From NCBI RefSeq assembly GCF_040115645.1, contig NC_089574.1, forward strand, positions 248,001-312,000: 64,000 nt of DNA, given 5' to 3'. A program made the position numbers and the translations under genes. Below the pieces are notes generated by a model. That model saw only the letters and a list, made by a program, of their open reading frames with translations. It made no database searches and was not told the DNA's origin. This stretch comes from Euwallacea fornicatus (lineage: Eukaryota; Arthropoda; Insecta; Coleoptera; Curculionidae). This document shows, in pieces, positions 1-12,184 of the stretch. Position 1 is the first letter of the stretch; the number at the start of each line of letters is the position of its first letter.

Positions 1-204
1 AGCAAAAAAAACTAACAATAAACAAGTTAGTAAATACCACCAAACCTTTAGAAACCTTTAAAATCTTTTTCAACGTCTTTCAGTCAACACCCTGTATCTT
101 GGAAACAAGGCATTTGCGGACATATGTTTATTAGACATTTTTGACATAAAATCAGTCGAAGATTACGCCTTTAAATTTTTTACACGTAGTTAGGAAACAC
201 CCTG
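1..204. mobile_element. Palindromic CAGGGTG element, right half (cut by window edge)
   Basis: The segment ends in ACACCCTG followed by TA at 205-206. Its outer arm (97-204) is 108 bp long and nearly identical to the outer arms of the element at 31091-31512. An internal CACCCTG at 88-94 followed by TA (95-96) marks the end of an inner module, and 1-94 matches the inner part of that second copy in inverted orientation. The left half lies outside the window. No coding capacity is seen, so this is a non-autonomous inverted-repeat element. Confidence 0.85.
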
Positions 205-206
205 TA

Positions 207-3200
207 TATTGACAACAGCACCGACTCCCTTGATAAATTAAAATATTTTCTTCTAATTGTTCATTGAAAAAGAGGAGTTGTTAATGTAAAAAAATATTGA
301 TAATCTCTAAATCCCAATTATAATGAAACCTGAACTTTTTGGTAAATAGTGCTCACTTCTAATTTGAATGTTCAACGTCAGTGCTATATATGTTAAACAA
401 AAGCACATTCTTTCTAGAGAATTTTTAGCTGAAATATGTTTTATTATATTATATTCAAATTTGGTGGATATATATTTTGCAGAGGCGAAACGAGAAAATT
501 GCAAAATCAACAAAAACCATTTGAATGCACCATAATAATAATAATACAAAGTTTACTACTGCGTATTTATATAATCTTCAAGGATTACTAAAATCATTGT
601 TACGAATATCAGTAAAACTGTAACACTTAGGACCAAAACGTCAATTAGAAATCAATAACCAATTATATTCTAAAAAATATATATCGGCTCCGGCACATAT
701 TTCCACAGACTTGTCTCACTATTGTTACTAAAAGAAATATGAATTATCATTAAATTAATATAGTGCACGAATTTGAATGAATTCTGCTTTTAGTTTCAGA
801 AAAAATTAAGTTAAGTAACCGAGTCGGTATTATTTCGACTATAGTTTCCTAAATGATCCGTAAAGAACCTGAATGCTATCACGACTTTTCACTAATCTGA
901 AGTAATCTGATGATAATCCTGTTTCCCTAGTCCGAACGAAGCTTTAGAATAAGCTGAACTGGGCTAAGCTCTGCCTTCCTGACAATTTTCGGAAGCTTCA
1001 ACATACCTAGCTATCTGAGTCTCTTCCAACATTTTCTGGGGTACGGAACCGACCAGAAACCACTCTCTGTTCTATATCCCACATCAGATAGTACAGGATA
1101 GAACTGTACTAACCTGAGGTCACCTGGTTTCTTTGAAAAAATTCCCACAAACATGAAATTATATCTTTGAATGATCCGAATTTTTATCAAAGGCTTCTTT
1201 AACGCCTTTCCAGGAACTTGCGCTAAATAGACTTTTTTTTCCTTTACTTTCCAGTAGCATTTGCGCTATTGATTTTTTTAAGGTGCTTAATCCCTGTTCA
1301 CGGTTTTTCGTAGAGTAGAACTTGTTTTATAATTTTCCAGTACACATCAACTATCATAATTTTCATACAACATTTCACTCCCATATGCCAATGTTGCTGA
1401 ATTAATTGAGTCCAGTAAATTTAGCATTTTACACTCAATGCCTAACCGGTTATTTGCTGCAAAATTGATTGATGCAGAATATCTATTCGAATAGCCATTT
1501 TTTTTCATGTCTTGTATTAAGGGTGGGAGTCTGTTTTGTTGTTGCCGAAAACGCAACTTTTCTACGACACTATTTTTCTAATTAATTAAACTGTAATTTT
1601 AACTGCTTTTGCGCAATATTTAGATAGTTGAATCAATAGTACTTAACCGCCGACCTGATGTGTGATTTTCAGTGTGAAACGAAATGTTACACTGAGGCTA
1701 TTAATACATAAATTTATTCAACGATTTACATATTTTTCGCCGGTAAGTGAGGCACGACGATCAAATTGATTAAGAAGAAACCTCTGGAAAAAAGGCGGCG
1801 CAGTCGAGGATTTACGGGGCTTTAATCAAAATATCGAAGCTTTGGCGCTTTTCCACTTAAAATATCGCATAAGTTCGAATAAACAGCTTCTATCAACTTA
1901 ATGCGCTCGATAAGCCTGGTTTCAGGCTAACTTATAGCATAAGCCGGTAAGAAAGTCCTAAATTGGTACACATAAAAAAGATTTAGCCGCTTCGGTTTAC
2001 CATATTCGTGGCCCAAATTCCGCTCAATCGAAATCTATACGAGTTGACAGATACGGCGAGAGTTGAAGGCTAGAAAGCATGAGTTTCGGGGCACCTGTCC
2101 GTAACGAGGGACATTTCTTCGACGAAATTTCATTAGCCGGTCGATATTGGGGCCAATCGAAGCCAATATTGTCAAACTCGCGCAAATAACTCCGGGTGAG
2201 GTCCGCAATAAATCACTTACTGATTCATTGCCTGGGGCAACGTTTCGCACCCCATTTCCCCACTTTTCCCTCCGTTATTAATTAACACCACAGGACAACA
2301 CGCACGTCCACGCCAATAAACGCATTTGATCTATACATACGTATTTTTTCAAAGCTAATGTATAACTCACCAACGGCACGACAACAATTCATAATGGCAA
2401 CATTGTTTCCCATCTAATCGCATTCTCTAAAGGTGGATTTGAGCAAATTGCAAGCATTCCTCGTTAATGAGTTATCAGCGTTTAGTCCGGGCATTAGTTT
2501 CCATGGTAAATGTACCTTTCGAATATAACGGGATGCTCGCTTACCTCATCGATCATCGAAGAGGATTAAATCCCTGTGTTAAACTTATTACATGCGGCTA
2601 ATACCTCTAATAGAGGAGGCGTTATGGAGCACTCTTGCAAGCTTGAATATTCATCATCGTTCATTTTTGACAATGCTGTGCCGGCGTATTAGGGCCGGGG
2701 GAATTATTTTACTCTATATGAAGAGCAAGTGCTATATTTAGTTTCAAAATTGTATTTACTTTACATTTATTTTTATGACAGAGACGAGAAAGTCAACACA
2801 AACTTTCAACTTTCATCCACCACTGAAAATATGTGTCGTAAGTTTGATAGTTGAATTGTTGAGTGTCATGTTGGTTGATGTTGAAGTCGGTATAGTTTGG
2901 GTTTGCATTGGGCATAACGCATGACGTAAGACATAAAGATTGTGCGACAAGCTACGAAGATGCGAAACTCCTATGTTACATTGTGTATGTACATGGTATG
3001 TGCTGTAGAATTTTACCTCAAGTTGATTCTTTTGCGGTCCTTCTTGATGGCAAATTGCCGAATTATCGGTGTTTGATTACTAAAATGTGTATTTATAAAC
3101 ACAAAAAATCTTAAAATAAGCGGTGGGAACAGCACATAACTTTCGCTAAATATGCACATAAAATAGCATATAAATTGAAATATGTATGTGGAAAATAAAA

Positions 3201-3947
3201 ATTCTACAAAATATATTTTTCCTTCATTAATATAAAAGTTCTGAACGGAAACATTAAACATAAAAAATATAATAGTTTTGGCCACTGAACTTAATTCAGC
3301 TTAACCTACTAAAAATGTTTCTCAGTCAACTTGAACCCTTCTAAATAGCTTTAAAACAACATTTTACAAGAAGTTTATAACAATTTAGTTCAGAGTTTTT
3401 CTTCTTTAAAACACACAATATTTATTATTCATTTCTGAATGAACCAATAACTAAATGTTTGTTCAAATTTTCTACAGAAAATCTAATTTTTCTATCACGA
3501 AGAACATGCTTCAGGCGGGCAAACATTCGTCCTACGTCTACATTAGTGATTAGGGCATATTTAAACTTAGAAATAAGACTTGCATCTAAAGGAAGATCAA
3601 TGTAAGGAGAGTAAACATCTAAAATGGTTGAAATTCTCTGAAATTCTGCATCTCAATCTCTAAAGAATGATACTTGTTACGATATGAGTGATGCTATCAT
3701 TCTAAATGGTTGATTTAAAGTAGATGATTGGTGTTTGAACGACGTACTTAAATTAATGTGTTTTAATTTTTTTTAAATTATTATCTGTTTTATTTTCTGT
3801 GACGGTAATTACTACAAAAGGTAATTTTTAGTTTTAGTTTCTCTTCGTGTGTCCGGGGTTGACCTCTTGTTCAAACATAGGTAACCATGTGTTATTTGTA
3901 TTTACCAAACAAGTGACCACACATCGATTTTTGTTAAGTAAAATATG
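207..3947. other. No recognisable gene
   Basis: AT-rich DNA with only short chance reading frames. None has a recognisable domain, a repeat structure or a convincing start context. About 1740-2700 is somewhat richer in GC than its surroundings and could be conserved noncoding sequence, but nothing specific was identified. Confidence 0.5.
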
Positions 3948-4976
3948 TACAGGGTGCTTGGTTCAACGATATAGATCTGAAAGAGGGTGATCAATAAGAT
4001 AATTTTGAACATGTTCGACCACATGCTATTATACAAATTGTTACACATTTTGAGATATCGTAATTTTTCTGAGTTTTATGACATTAATTGTTTACTTCCA
4101 AATACATAAATTAAAATTAAAATTTTGTGCAACATTTGATATGACTCTACCTTTTTCCGTATGATATGTAAGAAATATTTTTTATCAATATCAAACATGT
4201 AATGAGATCTAAATATGAAAAAAAAATTGTGACTGTTTAAAATTCTAAAAATGAATTTTCTGTAAGCAAATGAAAAAAAAGATGCAGATGGAAGAGTTGT
4301 TCAAATATCTTTAAATATTTCTTTGACTATTGCTCTTTCCTATGATGTATTGAAAGATGCAAACTTGATATTGCATAATATGTTTAATTAAAAAAGGAAA
4401 AAAATTGCAGAAAAAATGCATATGGCGATTTAAAAAATTGAATAGGATTTGATATTCAAGAAATTAATTTTTTGAGTTTTAAAGAGCCAAAATTGTTTTG
4501 CTATATTTAGATATCAACATGCGTTTTGTATCGATAAAATACATATTCAAGCGTATACGAAAATAAATAGAGTGAGACCAAATAATTCACTAAATTTTAT
4601 TAACTCATATGGAAGTAAGCAGTGAATTTGATGAAATTCGGAAATAACAATAATATCTTCAAATGCGTGACGTTTCATATAATAGTAATATACAGTAGCG
4701 GCCCAAAGTAAATAGACAAACAGAATTTTTCAATTAAATCATACATATGTCAATTGTTTTGTTTCCTATGCATATATGTTATTTATCGTAAAACACGTTA
4801 TAAGATATAATAAACAAATATGGATAAAGTTACTTTATTGTCAATAAAAAAATTAATCTTTGGAATTAACCTGGTGAAAAGTGGATACACGTGGTGAAAA
4901 CAATTGAATTTACTTTAAATTCTTAAAATATCAAAAAAATATCTGTAAAATTTGCATTTGGTTTGTAGTTTACAAC

Positions 4977-6738
4977 ATGCCTTGTGGTGTAAAAGTGTTC
5001 ACTGATTTAAGAGTGAATTGTTAAAGCTCTTAATCAGCGTGGACGGCAAGTATAAATTGCTCGCAGTTTCCATGTAGAAAAAGGCACTATTTAGGCTATA
5101 ATAGAAAGATATCAGAGACTTGGATCAATTAAGTCGAAATTAAAAACTGGACGATCAAGAAAGCTAAAAAAAGACATGTGCGGAAAATAAAAACTATTAG
5201 TTTGAAAAATGTCTTCAGGACTACTGAGAAAATCCAATCTGAACTGGAAATTCTTGGAGTTTCTGTACCTTCAAAAACTACAAGATGAATATTGGTTGTG
5301 AACGGGGCAAGTTCGTGGTATTTTTTGCTGTCTCACCCCAGACACAAGGGGGGCACAGTTGGTTGACAGTGCCAAGGGGGACTGTATCTGTTTTGCATAG
5401 CTTTTTATTTTGTTCGAAGGACCACAGCTTATTTGGCGCTGAACCGATGCAGAACAAAACACACTTGGTAACAACACACTCTTGTATTGATGTCACTAAA
5501 TTTTTAATGTTACTTCACAAGTGACAAATGTCATAACAAATTTTACAATTAGAGCAAACTAGAAAAAACACAAGCGATCACTGAATGTTAAGAAACTTTT
5601 GCGATTGGGAGTTTTTCCTTGAACAGAGCAACTGAGATGTGAATTGAGCGCAGTATAGGGATCCTACTAAGACTGTAGGAGTTAAAAAGAGAATAGGAGA
5701 TATGTTGAAGAGACGTTGCGTTTTGTATGAGAGATTCTATGAGACTGATCCAAATCTCAATTTTTCTCACCGAATGTGAACCTCATGATATCCATTTATA
5801 TTTTTACCACCTCATAGTAATACCAATTAATGTGAATTATTGGTGCTGAGAACTAAGAATTGCTTATCATACGGTGCCATAAAGGTGTGATAAAAATGAT
5901 GGGTGAAAAGAGTTATGAACGTGGGAAAAGTGTGGAATGTGTATGCAGTTGACTAATGTAAACACTGCCCTTAAGGGTGATTAATAAGGGTTTACGTTGG
6001 CAACATAAAAAGAAATTTATTAGTGGGTGAAGATGTTGGGTATTTTCCCAACAGGTTGAAGAGAAATTATTTGCACGTAGGTCAGTAAAAAAATTACTTC
6101 TCAGTAAGGAAAATCGAAAGGCCCGAATGGAATTTACTAGACAACATATTCATTGATTCAAACAGGATTGGGAACGAGTTTGCTGAAGCGATGAATCCAA
6201 GTTCAATTTGTTTAATTCCGATGGCATTCAATACATTAGACGTCCCACTGGTCAGCGATTAAACCCGAAATACATCACATCCACGGTTAAGCATGGGGGA
6301 GGATTGGTAATAATATGGGGATATCTTTGCGGATTAGATATTGGCCCACTACATAGAATAAATTGAATTATAGACAGATTTGTGTACAGGGACATACTTC
6401 AGAATGCTATATTACCTCACGTTAAAGACAATTTACCCTTAAGATTCCATGTTCAACACAACGACCCCAAACATTCCTCAAAGTTAGTTAAACGATTTCT
6501 CGAAGAAGAAAATGTGCCGATTTTAAAGTGGCCTTTACAGTCACCCGATTTGAAGCCCATAGAAAACTTATGACAAATTGTTGATCAAGAATTGAGAAAT
6601 AAAAATTATTAAAATTTTACTGAAATACAAGAAAAATGGTAAAATATTGCTCCAGAAAAATTAAATAAACTGATTGAATCAGTGCCGCGAAGATTTCAGG
6701 CAGTCATTAGCAATAATGTGTATTTTACCAAATATTAG
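4977..6738 (+). pseudogene. Tc1-like transposase, decayed and split by an insertion
   Basis: The reading starts MPCGVK at 4977. An N-terminal helix-turn-helix region is visible (KALNQRGRQV, then IERYQRLGS) before the frame meets several stops. After the foreign segment 5299-6053 it resumes with LFARRSVKKLLLSKENRK and DESKFNLF, keeping the first catalytic Asp. It continues with the VKHGGG block, then QHNDPKH and SPDLKPIENL, and ends VYFTKY. In the second catalytic block the usual QHDNDPKH has lost a residue, which removes the expected Asp. The final Glu of PIEN is present but is followed by a stop where Trp is normal. It would have cut and joined DNA at TA sites; it is now inactive. Confidence 0.85.
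5299..6053. mobile_element. Solo-LTR-like insertion (755 bp) inside the transposase
   Basis: The segment starts TGTG and ends CCCAACA (TG...CA ends) and is flanked by GGTTG on both sides (5294-5298 and 6054-6058). Joining the flanks through a single GGTTG restores an uninterrupted transposase reading (ILVEEKLFARRSVKK) apart from one upstream TGA, so the boundaries rest on an empty-site reconstruction. TG/CA ends plus a 5-bp target duplication are the hallmarks of an LTR retrotransposon terminus. No retroviral-type protein is present, so a solo LTR is the best reading. Its last 20 bp (6034-6053) form a short hairpin with 7-bp arms. The LTR superfamily cannot be named from this. Confidence 0.65.
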
Positions 6739-7496
6739 TGTCGTGGGAAAGGTCCAAATTGATTTTTGAAATAGTTTGAAGGAAATTGTTGTGTTTTTAT
6801 TTTCCTTTTTAAATTGATTATCTACTTTTAACCAGGTGAATTCCAAAGATTTATTTTTTATTGACAATAAAGTAACTTTATCCACATTTGTTTATGATTT
6901 TTTTAACGTGTTTTGCGACAACATGTATAGGAAATAGATCAATTAACACGTTTATGACTTGATTAAAAAATTGTGTTTGGCTATCTACTTTTGGCCACTA
7001 CTCTATATGATAAAATACGTTCAAATTAAACTCACAGACCACCCTCTTTCGGATGTGTAGCGGGGACCCAAGCACCCTCTATATTCACTTTCTTTGATTT
7101 TATGCTTTTTTTATAATGATACCTTGGTAACGATGCAAGCATCGTACCATTCAGTTAAGTGACCATTATCAAAGATACTGTAGCTAGGAAATTCATGGGT
7201 CTAATATATGACAGCATGTTCTTGATGTGGTAAAATTTGGTATCTACTTGGAAAATGTGGCCGATTTTCTAGCATGGATAATTCTTGGGTGCCTATACTT
7301 GACTCGTAGGAGAATCTTATACGTATAAAAATTAAAAAAAAAAACACATTAACATATACTACAAAGAGTCACCAACAACACAAAACATAAAAATTAATCG
7401 GTGCAATTCCATTACTCCAACAATCTCTGCTCATATATGAGGCATTATTCCCACATAAAAAAAACTTGCTTTTCCTGATTTTGCTCTCCTAATGGT

Positions 7497-7545
7497 GCAG
7501 TGTCTTGATGAAGAAGCCAATCAGCGTCAAAACGTCTAAAATTAT
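7497..7545 (+). repeat. Possible Penelope/LINE-type terminal motif remnant
   Basis: The stretch contains CTTGATGAAG followed, after a short spacer, by GTCAAAACGTCTAAAAT. A GATGAAG ... GAAACGTC arrangement recurs in the noncoding ends of some Penelope-like and related retroelements. No reverse transcriptase sequence was found nearby, so this is at most an eroded fragment. Confidence 0.25.
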
Positions 7546-8810
7546 TGCAAAAGTTTTTTTCTTGTTACACAAACCACCACAACTCAAGAACCAATCCTCA
7601 TAATGGAATTGGTGAGTAATGGGCGTTTCAACGGTGAGTCAATAGGCGCCGTCAATAATCATTCTCCAATCAAAATATGACTGTTTCGGTCAACAAACGT
7701 CGAAAAACAAAATTATTCAAATTAGATCCTTCTGGCTTAACATAATCTGCCCCTGTTTAGTACCGATATCGACCGTGGAGCGCTTGCGGTGCCGCCGCTC
7801 TGTATTTTTATGGAAATTAAACGCAATTTATCTGCCGTTTATTACGACATAAAAAAGATAAAAGAGGCCCGAATTGTTACCGATTCTGATGGTTTATGTG
7901 GCTTTTGAGCTCGGATGAAAATATTAAACGCCGAATAAGTGGGTTAGCTAATTTCGGTCCTCCTTTTAGTCCCGCTCATTCCGAGAAGATAAATTACCAT
8001 TTTGTCGTACGCTGGATCCAATATTTTTGGAAAGTCACTTTTAAAGTGTAAACCAGCGGAAGGAAAAAGTGTGTAGTAGATTTATTTACTCACGTAAGAC
8101 AAAATTGGGTCAGTAGCGTGCCAAAACAACACCGAATCTAAGCGCTTTAAACCTTCAAAACAGAATAGAGGCTTAGAGCCAAAGTGCGTGTCCTAAAGTA
8201 ATTAGACGAATTAGAATTGATTATTATTGCTGGCACATTTCCACAGGGCGCAATTTATTACCGGGTGCCTAATATTCCGAGCCTTCCCGATAACTCTGAC
8301 GATATCCTTTTCCTTTGCTGCCTTACCTAATTAAGCCGAGACAAGGGTGGGTTTTAAATAGATGAAGACGGAACGCGATCCCACGACTCAACGTCGAAAA
8401 CGAATTTATCTAATGAATTATGCAATGCCGGTAATTCGTCTGTTTTGCCATGATTTAACTCCCGGATTCCGGGAATAAATATTTTTGTAATTGTCACATA
8501 CCAACAAGGGATAAAGTCAATATCGGTTTCAATGTCAGAACGTTATTTTCTTTGTTTAACACGCGATAAACAGGCCAACACCGTTTCTGCGCCTATACCG
8601 AAAAATGAGGGAAATACAGTTTAGAATTCGGCGGCCTATTTGTTTTTCGTTCTGGCAAAAAATCAATCCTCCCGGATCGGGTTCGGCACCACGTAGCACA
8701 ACAACCCTTCACCCTTCATGAATAACAAAACGCGGGGAACGAAAACAGTGTCATTCCATTATCGATCTTTTTCTCACACGCGCTGCATTATGTAGTAATG
8801 GAAATCTACT

Positions 8811-8990
8811 CCACGTGATGATAATGTCAATGGATGAGGACAGCGACACTCAGATTTTTCCAAGAGTTTTAATGGGACTGTCGAAGGGTGGAGATCCGGT
8901 GTCGCTTTTTTAAAATACCACCCCTGAAAGGCAATTAAGGTCGGTGACGGGGGATGGAAATCGGGCTTGCATTTTTATAGGGTGAACTAT
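8811..8990 (+). repeat. Dispersed ~180-bp repeat, copy 1
   Basis: It matches 34349-34530 in the same orientation. Shared stretches include ACGTGATGATAATGTCAATG, ACTCAGATTT, TTTTAATGGG, TGTCGAAGGG and AGGTCGGTGA. The match fades at both edges. No terminal repeats or coding capacity are visible, so the family is unknown. Confidence 0.7.
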
Positions 8991-10645
8991 GACTAGTCGG
9001 TTTTCGATTAGGGCAATTTCTTTTTTTCAGGTATTTTTCATGAATTTTCCTAGTTCGGAGGGAAAAAAGTTCAATGCTCGTTTCTATAAGGTCATATGTC
9101 GATAGCCATGAAAATAAGTACAATAGTTATGTACTATGTATAGAATCTAGATATTTATGCGATGTATTAAAGAATGCGAGCTCCATAAAACTAATATCTC
9201 ACTTAAGATTTAGCACAGAAAATTTTAAAGATTATCTGTAGAAAATGACAAAACAGGCGTTGATCACAATGATGTGCCCTGAAAATTGACTTGTTGGACA
9301 CGACGAGGCAGATAAAGAAATTTATTTAACTTTCGATCCTTTTGAATAGATTGCAATGTGATCATAGATGAAACAATCAAGCCTTCAATCAATACCTATT
9401 ATTTATATTATTGAGAAAATTTTTGTTAATTCAATTCCAAACACATCTTTTGGCTTCCAACACCCAAGAGCTACTTTTGCATGGTGACTAAAACAAGGAG
9501 GGAAACATGTTTGGTTAAATGGACCTATAAATTATTGGCGTGCATTGAGCTATTCAGAAAATTTATACAGCAGCTTTTAACTGATTGAGCAGTTGTAGAT
9601 AAATTCAAAGTGGTTTTGTTCGACCCCATTGAGAAAGATAAACGGGAGCACTAGTACGATTTCTTGCGAGTTTTGTTTTTACTTTCCAACCAGTTGAGTG
9701 GTTTCGTAATTCCATTTCGAATTGCGATTGGCCTCGTTTGCTGACGCTTTATTGCCTCTATTCGTACATCCACATAATACAGTGATTTGAAGAAAAAAAC
9801 TTGAAAATTTTCCTTCTTATTGACATCGCAAAAAGTACGGAATATGAACAATTTACCATCGGAAGTGTACCAAACCAAAAACATCGCGAAAAATTCATAC
9901 AATCAAAACATTTTTATATGATTTATACTTTATGTGCGACCCTGCGCACAGATATCACCAATTAACGTGTAAATTTTGGAATTGTGCAAGTGGGAGAGGG
10001 ATCGCATAAGGTTTAATATGCCTCCGACAAAGATCAACGAAGGGGTTGAGAGATTAACGGTGTGACCATATCTTCCACCGTTTCAGAATTTTTGCTAATA
10101 CAAATATAATAAGTTCTAGTGATGGATTAATTTTTATTTTTTTCATTTATTTACATTGCAACTTTTTGTTCTGTGTCATACATTAATTAGGAATATAAAA
10201 TACCGAAAACTTATTGTTTACTATTGGTTACCATGGTTATTTATATTTTTCCCATTAACTTGTAATAATTATTACAAATTATTTATCTTAATCGGATAAG
10301 ATCTAATTAATATTTAGTTATGGGATTATTTGGTACAGTGCAAATGATTATAATAAAAACGTGGAAGATTTCTGCAACCAAAGGCTTGTGAATTATTTAT
10401 TAACTTTTTATTATATTTATTGATGACATGACAGACATGCATCATTTATTGTGTATATCATTCCAAAATTCCAAAAATTGGCATTGTCGCGGAGATAATA
10501 AAATTGATATTAATCTAAACCTCGAAGTGGAGACTGACTCCGCCTGCTCCGTTGGTGGTCTTTGTCGGTGGCATATTATAGCTTATGCGATCCTTCTCCC
10601 ACTCGCACAATTCCTGTTTTCACTTGAATTAATAACGCCTATATA

Positions 10646-12182
10646 CAGTAGTGACCAAAAGTTTGGAAACTTTTTTTAAAATCAAGTATTTAATAAAAAC
10701 GCCATCGCTTCTTTTTTTTAAATATTTTAAACATGTAACACTTTTAAATAAAGATCAAGTATTTATAAAAAAGTAAACAAATGTTTCAGTCTAAATATAA
10801 TTACAAAAAAAAGTATTATTCTTGGATGACAAAAGTTTGGAAACCATTCTCTAAAAACTAAAATACCAAGTAATAATAATTTTAAAAATAAAAAATATCA
10901 ATATTTTGTGGCATATCCCTTGACTTTAATCACAGCTAAGCATCGTTTACGCATTGATTCCACAAGCTTTTGACAAACACTTACAGGAATTGCTTTCCAT
11001 TCTCTTTGAAGAATTGCAAATAATTCTGCACTATTAAATATGTCAGAATTACGAATTCTCTTCCCCAATTCATGCCAAAGGTGTTCAATTGGGTTAAGGT
11101 CAGGTGATTGAGAAAGCCATTTTAAAACATGCACAAATTTTTCTTCTCACCAATTTTTCGCCAAACGCGAAGCATGTTTTGGATCATTGTCGTGTTGAAA
11201 GATCCATTGTAGGGGTATTTCCCATTCTGCAAATGGAAGCATATGATTTTCCAATATTTCTTTATATTTAAACGGGTCCATAATGGTGTCAATAGCCACT
11301 AGAGGGCCCACACCAGATGAAGAAAAGCAACCCCAAACTAGGACATTACCGCCACCATGTTTAACGGTAGGTATTTGATAATTTTTTTCAAATCTCTTCC
11401 TTGCTGGTCGTCGAACATACTGTATTTCATCACTTCCGAAAAGTTGGAATTTACTTTCATTACTAAACAAGACAGTGCCTCATTTTGCGACTGTCCAATC
11501 TAATTGCAAACTGTAAACGGGCTTTATGATTTTTGTTGGATATAAGTGGTTTCTTTGCAGGTCTTCGTCCGAATAATCCTAGATTATTTAGTGTTCTTTT
11601 TACAGTTGTTAGTGACACTACGATGTTATATTTTGTGGATAATTCTTTATTAATATCGACAGCGGTCAGTCTAGGATTTCCATTTGATAACTTTTTGATG
11701 ATTGCTTCTGCTTTTGCTGTTAGCTTTTTAGGTTTTCCACTTCTACTCCTATTAGCAGTGGTATTATCATCGCGATATCTCTTCAAAATCTTGGAAACAC
11801 TGCCTTTTGGTACTTATAAATTTCTTGGAATGTCGATTAATCGCTGACCACTTAAATATAACTTCACTATATTATTTTTCAAATCACTCAAAAAACATTT
11901 AGTTTTAGGCGTATTGCTAAACTGATTAAAAATAATTTGCGATATTAACCCAATATAATCGAATAATACTCTGTTTTCGAATACAGTTTCCAAACTTTTG
12001 TCCGTCGACGAACTGCAAATATTCAATAACAACATTCTTTAGAACCATAAACAATTTTTTTCTTACTGGCATTTAAGAACGTGAATTTATGCTTATCAAT
12101 ATTCTAAAAAAAATAAAATTGCCCTTAAAAATTTTGAAATAATTCAAAATTTAAAAAGTTTCCAAACTTTTGGTCGCTACTG
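10646..12182 (-). mobile_element. Tc1-like DNA transposon (1537 bp)
   Basis: Terminal inverted repeats of about 35 bp read CAGTAGTGACCAAAAGTTTG on the left and CAGTAGCGACCAAAAGTTTG as the reverse complement of the right end. TA is duplicated at 10644-10645 and 12183-12184. The interior encodes a Tc1-like transposase on the minus strand with several disabling changes. The length is typical for the superfamily and both ends are intact, so this is a complete but inactive copy. Confidence 0.95.
10898..11912 (-). pseudogene. Tc1-like DD34E transposase, inactivated
   Basis: Read on the minus strand, the protein begins near PKTKCFLSDLKN, where the expected ATG at 11910-11912 reads ACG. A helix-turn-helix region follows (LSGQRLIDIPRNL, stop, VPKGSVSKILKRY), then the KPKKLTAKAEAIIKKL linker and LGLFGRRPAKKPLI. 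A frameshift lies near 11505, and a TGA stands where Trp is expected just after it. The first catalytic block reads FSNESKF instead of FSDESKF, so the Asp is lost. The second block QHDNDPKH and the third SPDLNPIEHLW are kept, 34 residues apart across one more TGA. The C-terminus ends VKGYATKY. Confidence 0.92.
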
Positions 12183-12184
12183 TA

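Larger units (their letters stand above)
4693..7003 (+). mobile_element. Tc1-like DNA transposon with ~190-bp terminal inverted repeats
   Basis: The ends read CAGTAGCGGCC on the left and GAGTAGTGGCC (reverse complement) on the right, with TA at 4691-4692 and 7004-7005. The inverted repeats are about 190 bp long. Their inner portion is well matched, including GGATAAAGTTACTTTATTG in both arms, and a CCTGGT-AAAAGT-GATA block lies at the inner edge. Long repeats with an outer and an inner block are typical of IR/DR Tc1-like transposons. It encodes a broken transposase and carries a further insertion at 5299-6053. It has itself landed in the right part of the element at 3950-7079. Confidence 0.9.
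3950..7079. mobile_element. CAGGGTG inverted-repeat element carrying a nested Tc1-like insertion
   Basis: The left end CAGGGTGCTTGG and the right end (reverse complement GAGGGTGCTTGG) are flanked by TA at 3948-3949 and 7080-7081. The inverted similarity continues inward for roughly 190 bp, for example GAAAGAGGGTG in both arms and the TTACTTCCA segment near 4090 and 4610. Removing the Tc1-like insert (4693-7003 plus one TA) leaves an element of about 820 bp without coding capacity. The first arm block ends in GAGATA at 4052-4057, 106 bp in. The matching block on the other side is about 111 bp once the insert is removed. This is close to the 108-bp module of other elements in the window. Confidence 0.8.
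7082..10643. other. No recognisable gene; contains dispersed repeat fragments
   Basis: Only short chance reading frames occur here. The stretch holds a possible retroelement tail motif (7497-7545) and one copy of a dispersed repeat (8811-8990), both listed separately. The portion 7700-8800 is richer in GC than the flanks and could be conserved noncoding DNA, but no site was identified. Confidence 0.5.
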
